A DNA stretch of 40,737 nucleotides from Fibrobacter sp. UBA4297 (GTDB lineage: Bacteria; Fibrobacterota; Fibrobacteria; Fibrobacterales; Fibrobacteraceae), in the NCBI RefSeq assembly GCF_002394865.1, contig NZ_DGUZ01000021.1, positions 1 through 40,737 of the forward strand, read 5' to 3'. The number at the start of each line of letters is the position of its first letter. Position 1 is the stretch's first letter. Shown in pieces: positions 32,044 to 40,670 of this stretch. A program made the translations under genes and the position numbers. The notes under the pieces are model-generated. The model was not told the DNA's origin and made no database searches. It saw only the letters and a list, made by a program, of their open reading frames with translations.

Positions 32044-33561
32044 TTAAAACAGTTTGTAGCAGAAGTACAGAGTGTATGCAAATACGCCGCGACTCATGGG
32101 TTCAAAAAATTCCGAGGAATAAGCGGCAACCTTGGCATAGGTATCAAAACGACCGCCCAACGCAATTTTATTTGTCAAATCGTATTCTGCCGAGGTATAG
32201 TTCATCAGCAACATATCCCAGCCATCAGCACCATAGTGCGGTAACGAGCCCGGAATCGTATGCAGCACATCGACTATCATCTTGTTTTTGAACCGGAACT
32301 TTTTCCCGATTGAGACTTCAACCCCAAGCACGTACTTTGCCCCCATATTGTACTGGTAATTGTCCATGTCCGATTCATATTCTGGATGCACCTCACGAAT
32401 CAAGTCGTCATAGCCCATATCCGTCGTGCCGAGCAAAATGAAATAAATCTGGTGGTACATGCGGAACCGCAACTTAGGCAAAAGCCAAAGTGAAAAGTCA
32501 ATACCCGTACCGATAGAGATTGTACCGACCGTTGCGAAGTCGCCATAAAACGTACAATAGTCTAAATACGTTGCAAAATCCACCCAGTGGCCACGGCCAT
32601 GCACACCGGCGTTCGTGAGTTTCCCCGTCACATCAAGCTGAAAAAGCGTCCCATCGGGACCAACTTCACCGCGAGTGAGCAAAGTAAAATAATCAAACGG
32701 TCGCTTGACCTTCCGGAACGGCTTGCCATATTCAATTTCGGCGCCATACATGACATGCTTATCGTCCCAGCGTTGGTCCAAATCATCCTCATTGCGGCCA
32801 CCGTAGCGATAGATATTCCCGAAATGCGAGCCCGTTCCCAAGAAAATAGAGAAATCCATCGGCGTGTTGCCCGTAAAGACATCGCGGTTGCCGAACATTT
32901 TCCTTTGTAAGTAAGCAGAATGCGCCATTCCAAACGCGCCAACCTGATTGTACCAGGGAGATTCATCAACGCCATAAAGTTTTCGCGAGAGCCTGTAAAG
33001 GACTTCGCCATAGACAGCGCCGCCAATTGAAGTTGCAATCAAGTCATTGATGGAGGGGTATTCCGTCTCGGCAAACATTTCCCACGTGTAGCTACCGAGG
33101 GCGGCAAACAAGAGGCTACCATAAAAGCCATAACCCGCGCCACGCGCAAAGTTGTAATAAGTAGCCCCTTGATACGGGTGCCCATAAAAATTAATCGCCC
33201 AATGGTTGTGGTCCCATTGCCATCCTTCCTTAAAATTGCGTTTCCAGTATTTCGGCCCCGTGCGCGCGTAACTTTTGTCCAAAACATAGCGGTCCCACGC
33301 CCAGATAAAGCCGTTAAAACCGAACACCTCGCCCAAGACAAAAAACGGATAAACTTCTTTAGGCTTGTTCAAGACATCGTTTTCGAGAGTATCTGCAAAT
33401 GTCGTGTTGGTAATGGTGTATCCGATATTGACAGAATCGTAAGGGGTTTCCTGCGGGGGGATAGAAAACAAAGGAACGACGCCTTGTGGCACCGGATTTA
33501 ATTCCTCACCCCAAGTATAGAACGAACAAAACAAAAGTACCATCAATAATTTGCGGATCAT
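32044..33561 (-). CDS. DUF3943 outer-membrane-type protein
   Basis: Protein of 505 residues with a signal peptide (MIRKLLMVLLFCSFYTWGEE, cleavage near 18). The DUF3943 core is around 115-205: WDHNHWAINFYGHPYQGATY, then the small-residue-rich ARGAGYGFYGSLLFAALGSY and EYPSINDLIATSIGGAVYGE. The C-terminal half consists of amphipathic strands with frequent Tyr/Phe and ends in F (YTLYFCYKLF), as expected of an outer-membrane barrel. Function of the family is unknown. It stands alone, between the uxs terminator and the AraC gene. Confidence 0.85.
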   Translation of the reverse strand: MIRKLLMVLLFCSFYTWGEELNPVPQGVVPLFSIPPQETPYDSVNIGYTITNTTFADTLENDVLNKPKEVYPFFVLGEVFGFNGFIWAWDRYVLDKSYARTGPKYWKRNFKEGWQWDHNHWAINFYGHPYQGATYYNFARGAGYGFYGSLLFAALGSYTWEMFAETEYPSINDLIATSIGGAVYGEVLYRLSRKLYGVDESPWYNQVGAFGMAHSAYLQRKMFGNRDVFTGNTPMDFSIFLGTGSHFGNIYRYGGRNEDDLDQRWDDKHVMYGAEIEYGKPFRKVKRPFDYFTLLTRGEVGPDGTLFQLDVTGKLTNAGVHGRGHWVDFATYLDYCTFYGDFATVGTISIGTGIDFSLWLLPKLRFRMYHQIYFILLGTTDMGYDDLIREVHPEYESDMDNYQYNMGAKYVLGVEVSIGKKFRFKNKMIVDVLHTIPGSLPHYGADGWDMLLMNYTSAEYDLTNKIALGGRFDTYAKVAAYSSEFFEPMSRGVFAYTLYFCYKLF

Positions 33562-33607
33562 ATTTCTCTCTTTTACACCAAAGTTAAGACTTTATTGAAA
33601 AAATTAA

Positions 33608-33630
33608 AGAGGAGTCTCGACGGCTCCTCT
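33608..33630 (-). terminator. Intrinsic terminator downstream of the UDP-glucuronate decarboxylase gene
   Basis: AGAGGAG (33608-33614) pairs with CTCCTCT (33624-33630); on the minus strand it is followed by TTAATTTTTT. It lies 38 bases past the stop at 33669. Confidence 0.8.
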
Positions 33631-33668
33631 AAAGTAGAGAATGAACGTCAAATATTTAAGATAAATGG

Positions 33669-34604
33669 TTACTTCGACTTAAGCAAGTTATCGAAGTAGA
33701 CGATTGTCTTTTCGAGCCCCTGGCGGAGCGGAATTGTCGGTTCCCACTTGAGAGCGCTCTTGGCAAGCGTAATGTCCGGACGGCGCATTTTGGGATCGTC
33801 ACCCGGGAGCGGCTTGTAGACAATCTTGCTCTTGGAACCCGTGAGTTCAAGCACTTCCTTGGCGAGTTCGAGCATCGTAAATTCGCCAGGATTGCCGATG
33901 TTCACCGGTCCGATAATCTTGTCCTGGTTCATCATGCGGACAAAGCCTTCGATGAGGTCGTCCACGTAGCAGAAACTGCGGGTCTGGCTGCCGTCACCGT
34001 AGATGGTGAGGTCTTCGCCATTGAGCGCCTGGACGATAAAGTTCGAAACGACGCGACCGTCGTTCGGGAGCATGCGCGGGCCGTACGTATTGAAAATGCG
34101 GACGATGCGGATATCGACCTTGTTCTGACGGTGGTAATCCATGAAGAGCGTTTCGGCGACGCGCTTGCCTTCGTCATAGCAGCTACGGATGCCGATGGGG
34201 TTCACGTTTCCCCAGTAGTCTTCGGTCTGCGGGTGTACAGCCGGGTCACCATAAACCTCGCTGGTACTCGCCTGTAAGATGCGGGCTTTCACGCGCTTTG
34301 CGAGACCGAGCATGTTGATAGCACCCATGACGCTTGTCTTGATGGTCTTTACCGGGTTGAACTGGTAATGGATCGGGCTTGCTGGGCATGCCAAATTGAA
34401 AATGCGGTCCACTTCCAAAAGAATCGGTTCGGTCACATCGTGACGGATGAGTTCAAAGTTGCGGTTGTCGCGCAGGTGGGCAACGTTAGCCATACGGCCT
34501 GTGAAGTAATTGTCTAGGCAAATGACTTCGTGACCGTCATTCAAAAGTCTTTCGCAAAGATGACTTCCTAAGAATCCAGCACCACCAGTAACTAAACAAC
34601 GCAT
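33669..34604 (-). CDS. UDP-glucuronate decarboxylase (UDP-xylose synthase)
   Basis: Protein of 311 residues, an extended short-chain dehydrogenase. The NAD-binding loop is GGAGFLGS (7-14), the catalytic residues are Thr/Ser in ASTSEVYGD (112-120), Tyr143 and Lys147 (YDEGK), and the UXS-type RHDVTEP (54-60), ACPASPIHYQ and GPRMLPNDGRVVSNF segments are present. It turns UDP-glucuronate into UDP-xylose for surface polysaccharide. The frame extends 44 codons upstream through a REP-like region, but ATG 34604 has GGGAG five bases before it. The two sugar transferase genes nearby fit a role in glycan assembly. Confidence 0.92.
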   Translation of the reverse strand: MRCLVTGGAGFLGSHLCERLLNDGHEVICLDNYFTGRMANVAHLRDNRNFELIRHDVTEPILLEVDRIFNLACPASPIHYQFNPVKTIKTSVMGAINMLGLAKRVKARILQASTSEVYGDPAVHPQTEDYWGNVNPIGIRSCYDEGKRVAETLFMDYHRQNKVDIRIVRIFNTYGPRMLPNDGRVVSNFIVQALNGEDLTIYGDGSQTRSFCYVDDLIEGFVRMMNQDKIIGPVNIGNPGEFTMLELAKEVLELTGSKSKIVYKPLPGDDPKMRRPDITLAKSALKWEPTIPLRQGLEKTIVYFDNLLKSK

Positions 34605-34655
34605 AAAAACTCCCATAAAGCGTCTGTATAGTGGAAATATAGTAAAGGAGAATAA

Positions 34656-34690
34656 TAAAGGAGATGCCCGCTCGGTGGCGGGCATGACAA
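34656..34690. repeat. REP-like hairpin
   Basis: AAAGGAGATGCCCG pairs through TGCCCGC/GCGGGCA-type arms with GGCGGGCA and ends in TGACAA. It is the closest relative of 30903-30936 in this window. Confidence 0.65.
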
Positions 34691-34710
34691 TTCTGCTGTA
34701 AGCATGACAG

Positions 34711-34740
34711 CTAGATGGCGGGGCAACGCCCGCCATAACA
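34711..34740. repeat. Second REP-like hairpin beside uxs
   Basis: ATGGCGGG (34715-34722) pairs with CCCGCCAT (34729-34736) around a six-base loop, directly downstream of the nadC stop. It could help stop or stabilise the nadC transcript. Confidence 0.55.
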
Positions 34741-34748
34741 AATTCGAA

Positions 34749-35612
34749 TTAAATTCTCATTGAGATGTCGAGGGCCTTGACGCTATGCGTGAGGGCACCG
34801 ACAGAGATGAAGTCGAGACCGAGCGTTGCAATCTGCTTCGCGCGTTCGAGAGTCATGTTGCCAGAACCTTCCACGAGGCACTTGTCGCCACTTTCCTTGA
34901 TAATCTTCAAGGCTTCGGCCATCATTTCGTTGCTCATGTTGTCGAGCATGATGACATCGACACCCTTGTTGAGGAGTGCACGGAGCTGGTCGAAGTTTTC
35001 GACTTCCATTTCGACCATCAAGCCCTGCTTGTTGTTCTTCTTGACGACTTCAAGAGCTTCGAGAACGCCACCGGCAGCCGCAATGTGGTTGTCCTTCACG
35101 AGCACCATGTCGAAGAGGCCCATGCGGTGGTTGGAACCGCCACCGACGCGAACGGCGTACTTCTGCAAAGTGCGGAATCCCGGAATCGTCTTGCGGGTAT
35201 CGAGCACCTTGGTCTTGCCGCCCTTCAAAGCTTCCTGGAACGTGTGGGCAACCGTTGCCACACCGGAAAGTTGCTGGATGAAGTTCAGGAGCGTGCGCTC
35301 GCCCGTCAAAAGTTCGTGCGTCGTGCCATCGAGTTCAGCAATCAAGTCGCCCTTCTTCACAACGTCGCCATCTTTCTTGTGGAGCGTCACCTTGGCATTT
35401 GCCTTGAGTTCCTGAAACACGAGTTCGATAATCGGAAGGCCGGCGAGCACGCCATCTTCTTTTGCGATGAGGCGGGCATGCTGTTTCTGGTCTGCAGGGA
35501 TGGTCCATTCGCTGGTCACATCGCCCGTGCGAACGTCCTCGGCAAGCGCGAGGCGGATCATGGTCAAAGCATCTTCGGTTGGGAATACTGGAGTAGAATT
35601 ATCGCCGTACAT
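34749..35612 (-). CDS. nadC: Nicotinate-nucleotide pyrophosphorylase (carboxylating)
   Basis: Protein of 287 residues, normal for NadC. Motifs: ALAEDVRTGDVTSEWTIP near the N-terminus, then GERTLLNFIQQLSGVAT, DTRKTIPGFRTLQKYAVRVG with the quinolinate- and PRPP-binding Arg/Lys residues, the substrate strand NHRMGLFDMVLVKDNH and VEGSGNMTLERA. It makes nicotinate mononucleotide from quinolinate in NAD synthesis. I start at ATG 35612, which shares one base with the upstream stop (TAATG), not at the open-frame start 49 codons earlier inside the sugar transferase gene. No nadA or nadB is nearby. Confidence 0.95.
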   Translation of the reverse strand: MYGDNSTPVFPTEDALTMIRLALAEDVRTGDVTSEWTIPADQKQHARLIAKEDGVLAGLPIIELVFQELKANAKVTLHKKDGDVVKKGDLIAELDGTTHELLTGERTLLNFIQQLSGVATVAHTFQEALKGGKTKVLDTRKTIPGFRTLQKYAVRVGGGSNHRMGLFDMVLVKDNHIAAAGGVLEALEVVKKNNKQGLMVEMEVENFDQLRALLNKGVDVIMLDNMSNEMMAEALKIIKESGDKCLVEGSGNMTLERAKQIATLGLDFISVGALTHSVKALDISMRI

Positions 35613-37063
35613 TACTGTGCGCCTTTTCCGGTTAAAACAACGTAAACTGTTCGTACAAGAATCTGGAAGTCCAAAAGCAAGCTCATATTCTCGTAATAGT
35701 ACATATCGTACTGGAGCTTGATTTGCACGTCTTCGATGCTCGTATCGTAATGGTGGCAAACCTGAGCCCAGCCCGTGAGGCCCGGTTTCATCTTGAGGCG
35801 GCTGATGTAGAACGGAATCTGTTCACGGAGCTTACCAATAAACACGGCACGTTCCGGACGCGGGCCCACCATGCTCATGTCGCCTTTCAAAACACAAAGA
35901 ATCTGCGGAAGTTCATCAATGCGGGTCTTGCGCAAGAAGCGGCCAATTCGTGTAATGCGCGGGTCCTTCTTGGTCGCCCACTGGGCACCGAACTTTTCGG
36001 CATCGGTACGCATCGTGCGGAACTTGTAGACCGTAAACGGCTTGCCATAAAGACCAATACGTTCCTGCGAATAGAAAACCGGACCATGGTCATCGAGCTT
36101 GATTGCAATGGCTGCAAATAGGCAAACCGGGAGCGACAAAAGCCCGAGGAACAAACCAAAAGCAATATCGATAATGCGCTTGACGCGAACCTGCCAAGGC
36201 GGCATTGTAAACGCAAAAAGTTCCTGCAGCTCAAAACCGTAAACAAGGTTCGCCTTAAAGCGTCCATTCACAACGCTATACAATTCAGGAACAATGTAAA
36301 TATGGAGCGGGAGTTCACAAACCCAGACGAGCACGCGCATAATCTCTTGCGGAGACGTACTTTCGTGCGCAATGATAATGCCACTCACCTTGTACTTCTT
36401 GACAAGTGCAGGCAAATCAGAATACTTGCCGAGAACAGGAACCTTCGCAAACTTTTTCGGCAAGACCTGGTAGCGTTCATCGACAAAGCCGACAACACGC
36501 TGACCACGAGCCGGAGTCCTCGCCAAGTCACGGGCAATCTTTTTACCCGCTTCAGTAGCGCCAAGCACGAGGATGTTGTTCGCCCCATAGCCCTTACGGA
36601 GCAAAGCCCGCAAGAAGACATAGATGAGCATACGGAACAGGGCGACAAGCATAATTGCAAGTCCGCCGTAAATAAAAATCCACGGGAACCGGGAGCCATA
36701 GAGGTAGCCTTCATTGAGCGGCTGGTTCGTAAAGACCTTCCCCATGAACTCGGCACCGAATAGACAAACTATAATCAAGACCACACCGATTACAACAGCG
36801 CGAAGAACACGCAGCACCTGGTGTGTTCTTGATAACAAAAGCCAGGAACGATACAATCCGGCAAAGGCAAACAAGGTAAGCCACCCAATATTCAAGACAA
36901 GCCCGTACTGCCAATAGCTAGCGAACGTCTTGCTCGGGTCGAACTTGTCTACGATAAGGCCACTATGGAACTGAACCCAAAACGCCAAGGCGAAGCAAAT
37001 CGACAAAGCTGCAAAATCCGAGAGGATTAAGAGAATTCGTTCCATAGTAGTTGCGCGAATCAT
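35612..37063 (-). CDS. Polyprenyl-phosphate sugar-1-phosphate transferase (WbaP/WcaJ type)
   Basis: Protein of 483 residues: about five membrane helices (1-155), a Rossmann-like CoA_binding_3 domain (about 155-280; NNILVLGATEAGKKIARDL) and a C-terminal sugar transferase domain (about 285-480) with KRIIDI, QERIGLYGKPFTVYKFRTMR, RKTRIDELPQ and LKGDMSMVGPRPER. It attaches the first sugar phosphate to undecaprenyl phosphate at the inner membrane. The donor sugar cannot be read from sequence. ATG 37063 has AAAGG eight bases upstream, 13 bases after the hom stop, so hom, this gene and nadC form one transcript. Confidence 0.93.
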   Translation of the reverse strand: MIRATTMERILLILSDFAALSICFALAFWVQFHSGLIVDKFDPSKTFASYWQYGLVLNIGWLTLFAFAGLYRSWLLLSRTHQVLRVLRAVVIGVVLIIVCLFGAEFMGKVFTNQPLNEGYLYGSRFPWIFIYGGLAIMLVALFRMLIYVFLRALLRKGYGANNILVLGATEAGKKIARDLARTPARGQRVVGFVDERYQVLPKKFAKVPVLGKYSDLPALVKKYKVSGIIIAHESTSPQEIMRVLVWVCELPLHIYIVPELYSVVNGRFKANLVYGFELQELFAFTMPPWQVRVKRIIDIAFGLFLGLLSLPVCLFAAIAIKLDDHGPVFYSQERIGLYGKPFTVYKFRTMRTDAEKFGAQWATKKDPRITRIGRFLRKTRIDELPQILCVLKGDMSMVGPRPERAVFIGKLREQIPFYISRLKMKPGLTGWAQVCHHYDTSIEDVQIKLQYDMYYYENMSLLLDFQILVRTVYVVLTGKGAQ

Positions 37064-37076
37064 ATACGACCTTTAA

Positions 37077-38366
37077 TTAAGCGAGGAAGCGGATGACCTG
37101 GCTCTTCTCAACGATTTCGGAAAGAGAATTCACAGCATCGACAGCCTTGGAAAGCTTACTATCGAGAGTCTTTTCCGTAATCACGACGATGGACACCTTG
37201 CCCGGGTCGTTCACGTTCTTCTGGATAATCGTTTCGATAGAGATGTTGTTGTCTGCAAGGATCTTCGTAATCTTGGCGAGCACACCGCAAGCGTCACGGG
37301 ACGTGAAGCGGAGGTAGTAGCGGGCGCTAGTTTCGGAGATAGGAACGAGCGTTGCAGAGTTTTCGACGTTGAACCAGCCCATCGGGAGTGCCTTGCGGCT
37401 GCCCTGGTCGGTAGAACGAGCGAGGCTCACAAGGTCGGCCACGACTGCAGATGCGGTCGGAAGGCGGCCTGCACCGGCTCCAGTCTGGACCGTTTCGCCG
37501 AGGTTGTCGCACTTGAGGTAAACAGCATTGATGACGCCGTTCACGTTAGAGAGCAAGTTCGTGTTCGGGACAAAGCACGGATGGACGCGGGCGTCCACGC
37601 GGTCACCGTCACGGTGGTAGATACCGAGGAGCTTCACGCAGCAGCCAAGTTCCTTAGCAAATGCGATATCCTGGGCGGTAATCTTGGAAATACCGGTGAC
37701 GTGGATCTTTTCGAAGTCCACGCGCTTGCCACTGCAAAGGCTAGCAAGGAGGGCCGTCTTGTGGGCGGAGTCGATACCTTCGATATCGAAAGTCGGGTCT
37801 GCTTCGGCAAAGCCGAGTTTCTGTGCATCCTTCAGGACGACGTCGAAGTCGAGACCTTCTTCGGCCATGCGGCTCAAGATGTAGTTGCAAGTACCGTTAA
37901 TGATGCAGCTCAGGCTTTCGACCGTAGAGCCAACGAAACCTTCCTGCAGGCTACGGATAATAGGAATGCCACCGCCAACAGCAGCTTCGAACAGGACATG
38001 CAAGCCCTTCTTAGCAGCAAGCGGGAAAATTTCGTGACCGTACTTGGCGAGGAGAGCCTTGTTGGCCGTCACCACGTGCTTACCGCTTTCGAGAGCAGCG
38101 AGAATCCACTTGCGCGGCATGTTGTAGCCACCGGCGAGTTCCACGAGCACGTCAATATCGTCGCCAGCAATCATTTCGTCGGCATTGGTCGAGACCTTGT
38201 AGCCCTTGGCCTTGTACGGGGCCACTTCTTCTTCGGACTTGGCGCAAATGCAGGAGAGTTCCAACTCAACGCCAAGCTTTTCCTTATATTCGGCAATCTT
38301 CTGTTCAAGAATCTGAATGACACCACCACCAACGGTACCCGTGCCAATTAAACCAATACGCAACAT
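37077..38366 (-). CDS. hom: Homoserine dehydrogenase
   Basis: Protein of 429 residues with the three-part layout of monofunctional enzymes: NAD(P)-binding GLIGTGTVGGG at the N-terminus, the catalytic domain with LSCIINGTCNYILSRM, FAEADPTFDIEGIDSAHK (catalytic Asp/Lys region) and a C-terminal ACT domain (about 345-425; YYLRFTSRDACGVLAKITKI) for amino-acid feedback. It reduces aspartate semialdehyde to homoserine in the threonine and methionine pathway. GGAG lies eight bases before its ATG. Confidence 0.96.
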   Translation of the reverse strand: MLRIGLIGTGTVGGGVIQILEQKIAEYKEKLGVELELSCICAKSEEEVAPYKAKGYKVSTNADEMIAGDDIDVLVELAGGYNMPRKWILAALESGKHVVTANKALLAKYGHEIFPLAAKKGLHVLFEAAVGGGIPIIRSLQEGFVGSTVESLSCIINGTCNYILSRMAEEGLDFDVVLKDAQKLGFAEADPTFDIEGIDSAHKTALLASLCSGKRVDFEKIHVTGISKITAQDIAFAKELGCCVKLLGIYHRDGDRVDARVHPCFVPNTNLLSNVNGVINAVYLKCDNLGETVQTGAGAGRLPTASAVVADLVSLARSTDQGSRKALPMGWFNVENSATLVPISETSARYYLRFTSRDACGVLAKITKILADNNISIETIIQKNVNDPGKVSIVVITEKTLDSKLSKAVDAVNSLSEIVEKSQVIRFLA

Positions 38367-38411
38367 ATAGCGTCTCCATTTTAAATTTTACGCGCTATAA
38401 TGTAGAAAAAA

Positions 38412-39374
38412 TCAGTCCAATGTTTTCAACAGGGAATCCAGACGGTGGGTTATTTGCTCGGCACCCGCACGACAGAGGTGGTCATCATCGTAATTCATGC
38501 CTTTCAGATAATCGTGTTTCCCCATCTTGTGCTGGTCAAAGAACGTGAAATTGCTGTATTTCTGGGTCAGCCCATTTAAACGTTCAATGATTTCAGGAGC
38601 CTCAAGACGGACGACACGACATTCTGGTTCACGTGCCCAATCACCCATTCAGGATGATCAAAAGCATAGCCATAAGGCGCTTTTACACTTTGAATAAGTT
38701 TTCCAGTACTGTCCGCCACAAAAAGAACTTCATGCACCCCGTATTGTCACCAAAAAATTTTCGACTTTGTCCAAAAAAGCAACATCGGGAATTACGCCCT
38801 TGATAATACATTCATTGACATCATTTGTACTAGACGTGCCTGCATAGCAATTATTTTGAGAAGCTACCTTAACCCATTCCGCTTCGGTCGGAAGCCTAAA
38901 ACCGCTCCTATCAAGATGGAACGAGAAACCTGCAAGATTCACGCAATGTCCATCTTTATCAAATTCCGCGCTAGAATATTCATAGACAGTATCCAAATTT
39001 TCTGTTTTACTTTTTTCATTCGCAAAGAGAACGGCATCAAAAAAAGTCACATTGACAACAGGCAAGCTATCCGGGCCACAATCGATGCGATTTTCAACAA
39101 CCGATTCATCAATGACCGACTTAAATTCACCACAAGTTACCTTATGGACGTCCACCCAATAATCATAGTCGAGCAAGACTTCCATTTCCGGAGATTCGTC
39201 TATTTTGGCACCGTTCTTATTTGTGCCCAGTATAACAGTATCCTTGGACCCCTCGACAAGCAACATTTGCCTCTGCATTCCCGAATACGGCAAAACCTCG
39301 GTTGGTCCCCCATCCGATTGGCATCCCGCAAAAATTACCGCAAAGACAATTGCCCCTAAAAGCTTAAATATCAT
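38412..39374 (-). pseudogene. Decayed TIGR02171-family lipoprotein gene
   Basis: Three pieces in three frames. Piece A (39374-38730, 214 residues): lipoprotein signal with FAGC (Cys18), then a formylglycine-generating-enzyme-like domain (DYWVDVHKVTCGEFKSV; SGFRLPTEAEWVKVASQ), cut off soon after. Piece B (about 38740-38645, frame +1): QYGVHEVLFVADSTGKL, then YGYAFDHPEW. Piece C (38648-38412, next frame): CRVVRLEAPEIIERLN, FTFFDQHKMGKHDY and the terminal LDSLLKTLD, resembling the C-terminus of the family. Full members average about 900 residues; here the middle is deleted, leaving about 320 codons, with two frameshifts. An AGAAGGA ribosome-binding site is retained, so piece A may still be made as a truncated lipoprotein. 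The family name is from memory of Fibrobacter paralogues. Confidence 0.72.
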
Positions 39375-39490
39375 TTTCTATCCTTCTATGAAAAATCTAA
39401 TAAAAAAAGTCCGTATTGCAAACATTGATTTACAACGCTTAAAAAATGGCACCCAAAAAAAGCAATCCCCATTTTTATATATTTAGGCAC

Positions 39491-40663
39491 ATGGAACAGG
39501 AAAACATCAATCCGACAATTGGTTCGATTCTAAACGAACAAAAGCTAAAGAATATCGTTTACCCAGCCCGACTCTTCAAGGCTAGGTTGAACGAGGAATT
39601 TCTCCGCGCCAACCGAACACGCAAGCCATTCCTGTTCATCAAAATTTATTCGCACCAGTTCGACATGCTTGGTTGGGGCCGCCCTTCGAAGATTGTCGAA
39701 AACACTTGGAAAATTAGCGTACTTACAATGTTCTCGCACCTGCGATTCATTGACGTGCTAGGGTACCTCTCCGACAATAGCGGTATCGGCATCATTCTTT
39801 TGAATTCCGACATGAGTACGCTTGAAAACATCCGTAAAGAAATCCTACACAAGCTCAACGACGCAGGCCTTATCCAGGCGCTCCGTCACAAGCCCAAGGC
39901 TCCGATTTTCCAAGCATACCTTTACACCGGCTACCAGGAAAAGGACAACCTTGAAATGGATGACAAGCTGAAGGAATTCAACAGCACCAACGGAAGTTTC
40001 TTCACGCTCAACCGTTTGAACCTTTCTGACATCTGGGTGCACCCGCACAAGATTCGCTTCAGGCACATCATCAAGAGAATTGTGGACGTCACCTGCACAT
40101 CCGCAGCATTGATTGTACTTTCCCCGCTTCTTCTATTCTGCGCACTCGCCGTAAAAATCAGCGACCCGAAAGGTCCTATTATTTTCAAGCAGACGCGCGT
40201 AGGCAAGAACGGCGCGTTGTTCACCATGTACAAGTTCCGCAGCATGTACGCTGACGCCGAAGAACGCAAAAAAGAACTTATGGCCATGAACGAAACTGGC
40301 GGCAAGACCTTCAAGATGAAGAACGACCCTCGCATTTACCCGTTCGGTCATGTCCTCCGCAAGTTCAGCCTCGACGAACTGCCGCAGCTCATCAACATTC
40401 TCAAAGGCGATATGTCCATTGTCGGACCTCGCCCGCCTATTCCGTCCGAAGTGGCCGAATACGAACCGTGGCACCGCATGCGTCTTTCCGTGACTCCGGG
40501 ACTCACCTGCATTTGGCAGGTCAGCGGCCGCAGCAATATTCCATTCGAAGGACAGATGCGCCTCGACAACGACTACATCCGCCGAGACGGAAAGCTAGTC
40601 GATGACTTCAAGCTCATCCTCAAGACGTTCAAGGTCGTGTTCAAGGGCGACGGCGCATACTAG
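39491..40663 (+). CDS. Sugar transferase with N-terminal degenerate GGDEF-like domain
   Basis: Protein of 390 residues from ATG 39491; an ATG 15 codons upstream is also open, and neither has a good ribosome-binding site. The C-terminal half (about 190-390) is a bacterial sugar transferase domain: KRIVDVTCTSAALIVLSPLL (membrane helix), QTRVGKNGALFTMYKFRSM, RKFSLDELPQLINILKGDMS, VGPRPP and TPGLTCIWQVSGRS. The N-terminal part (about 28-150) follows the pattern of a GGDEF domain (LNEEFLRANRTRKPFLFIKI; RFIDVLGYLSDNSGIGIILL), but the GG(D/E)EF signature is SDNSGIG, so it is no cyclase. It lacks the multi-helix N-terminus of the transferase at 35612. Probably a second initiating transferase for surface glycan. 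Confidence 0.85.
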   Translation: MEQENINPTIGSILNEQKLKNIVYPARLFKARLNEEFLRANRTRKPFLFIKIYSHQFDMLGWGRPSKIVENTWKISVLTMFSHLRFIDVLGYLSDNSGIGIILLNSDMSTLENIRKEILHKLNDAGLIQALRHKPKAPIFQAYLYTGYQEKDNLEMDDKLKEFNSTNGSFFTLNRLNLSDIWVHPHKIRFRHIIKRIVDVTCTSAALIVLSPLLLFCALAVKISDPKGPIIFKQTRVGKNGALFTMYKFRSMYADAEERKKELMAMNETGGKTFKMKNDPRIYPFGHVLRKFSLDELPQLINILKGDMSIVGPRPPIPSEVAEYEPWHRMRLSVTPGLTCIWQVSGRSNIPFEGQMRLDNDYIRRDGKLVDDFKLILKTFKVVFKGDGAY

Positions 40664-40670
40664 CACCTAC

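Noticed and set aside
34605..34736. Upstream extension of the UDP-glucuronate decarboxylase
   Set aside because: It translates REP-like hairpins; ATG 34604 has a good ribosome-binding site and gives the normal N-terminus.
35613..35759. Upstream extension of nadC
   Set aside because: It lies inside the sugar transferase gene; the TAATG junction at 35612 is the natural start.
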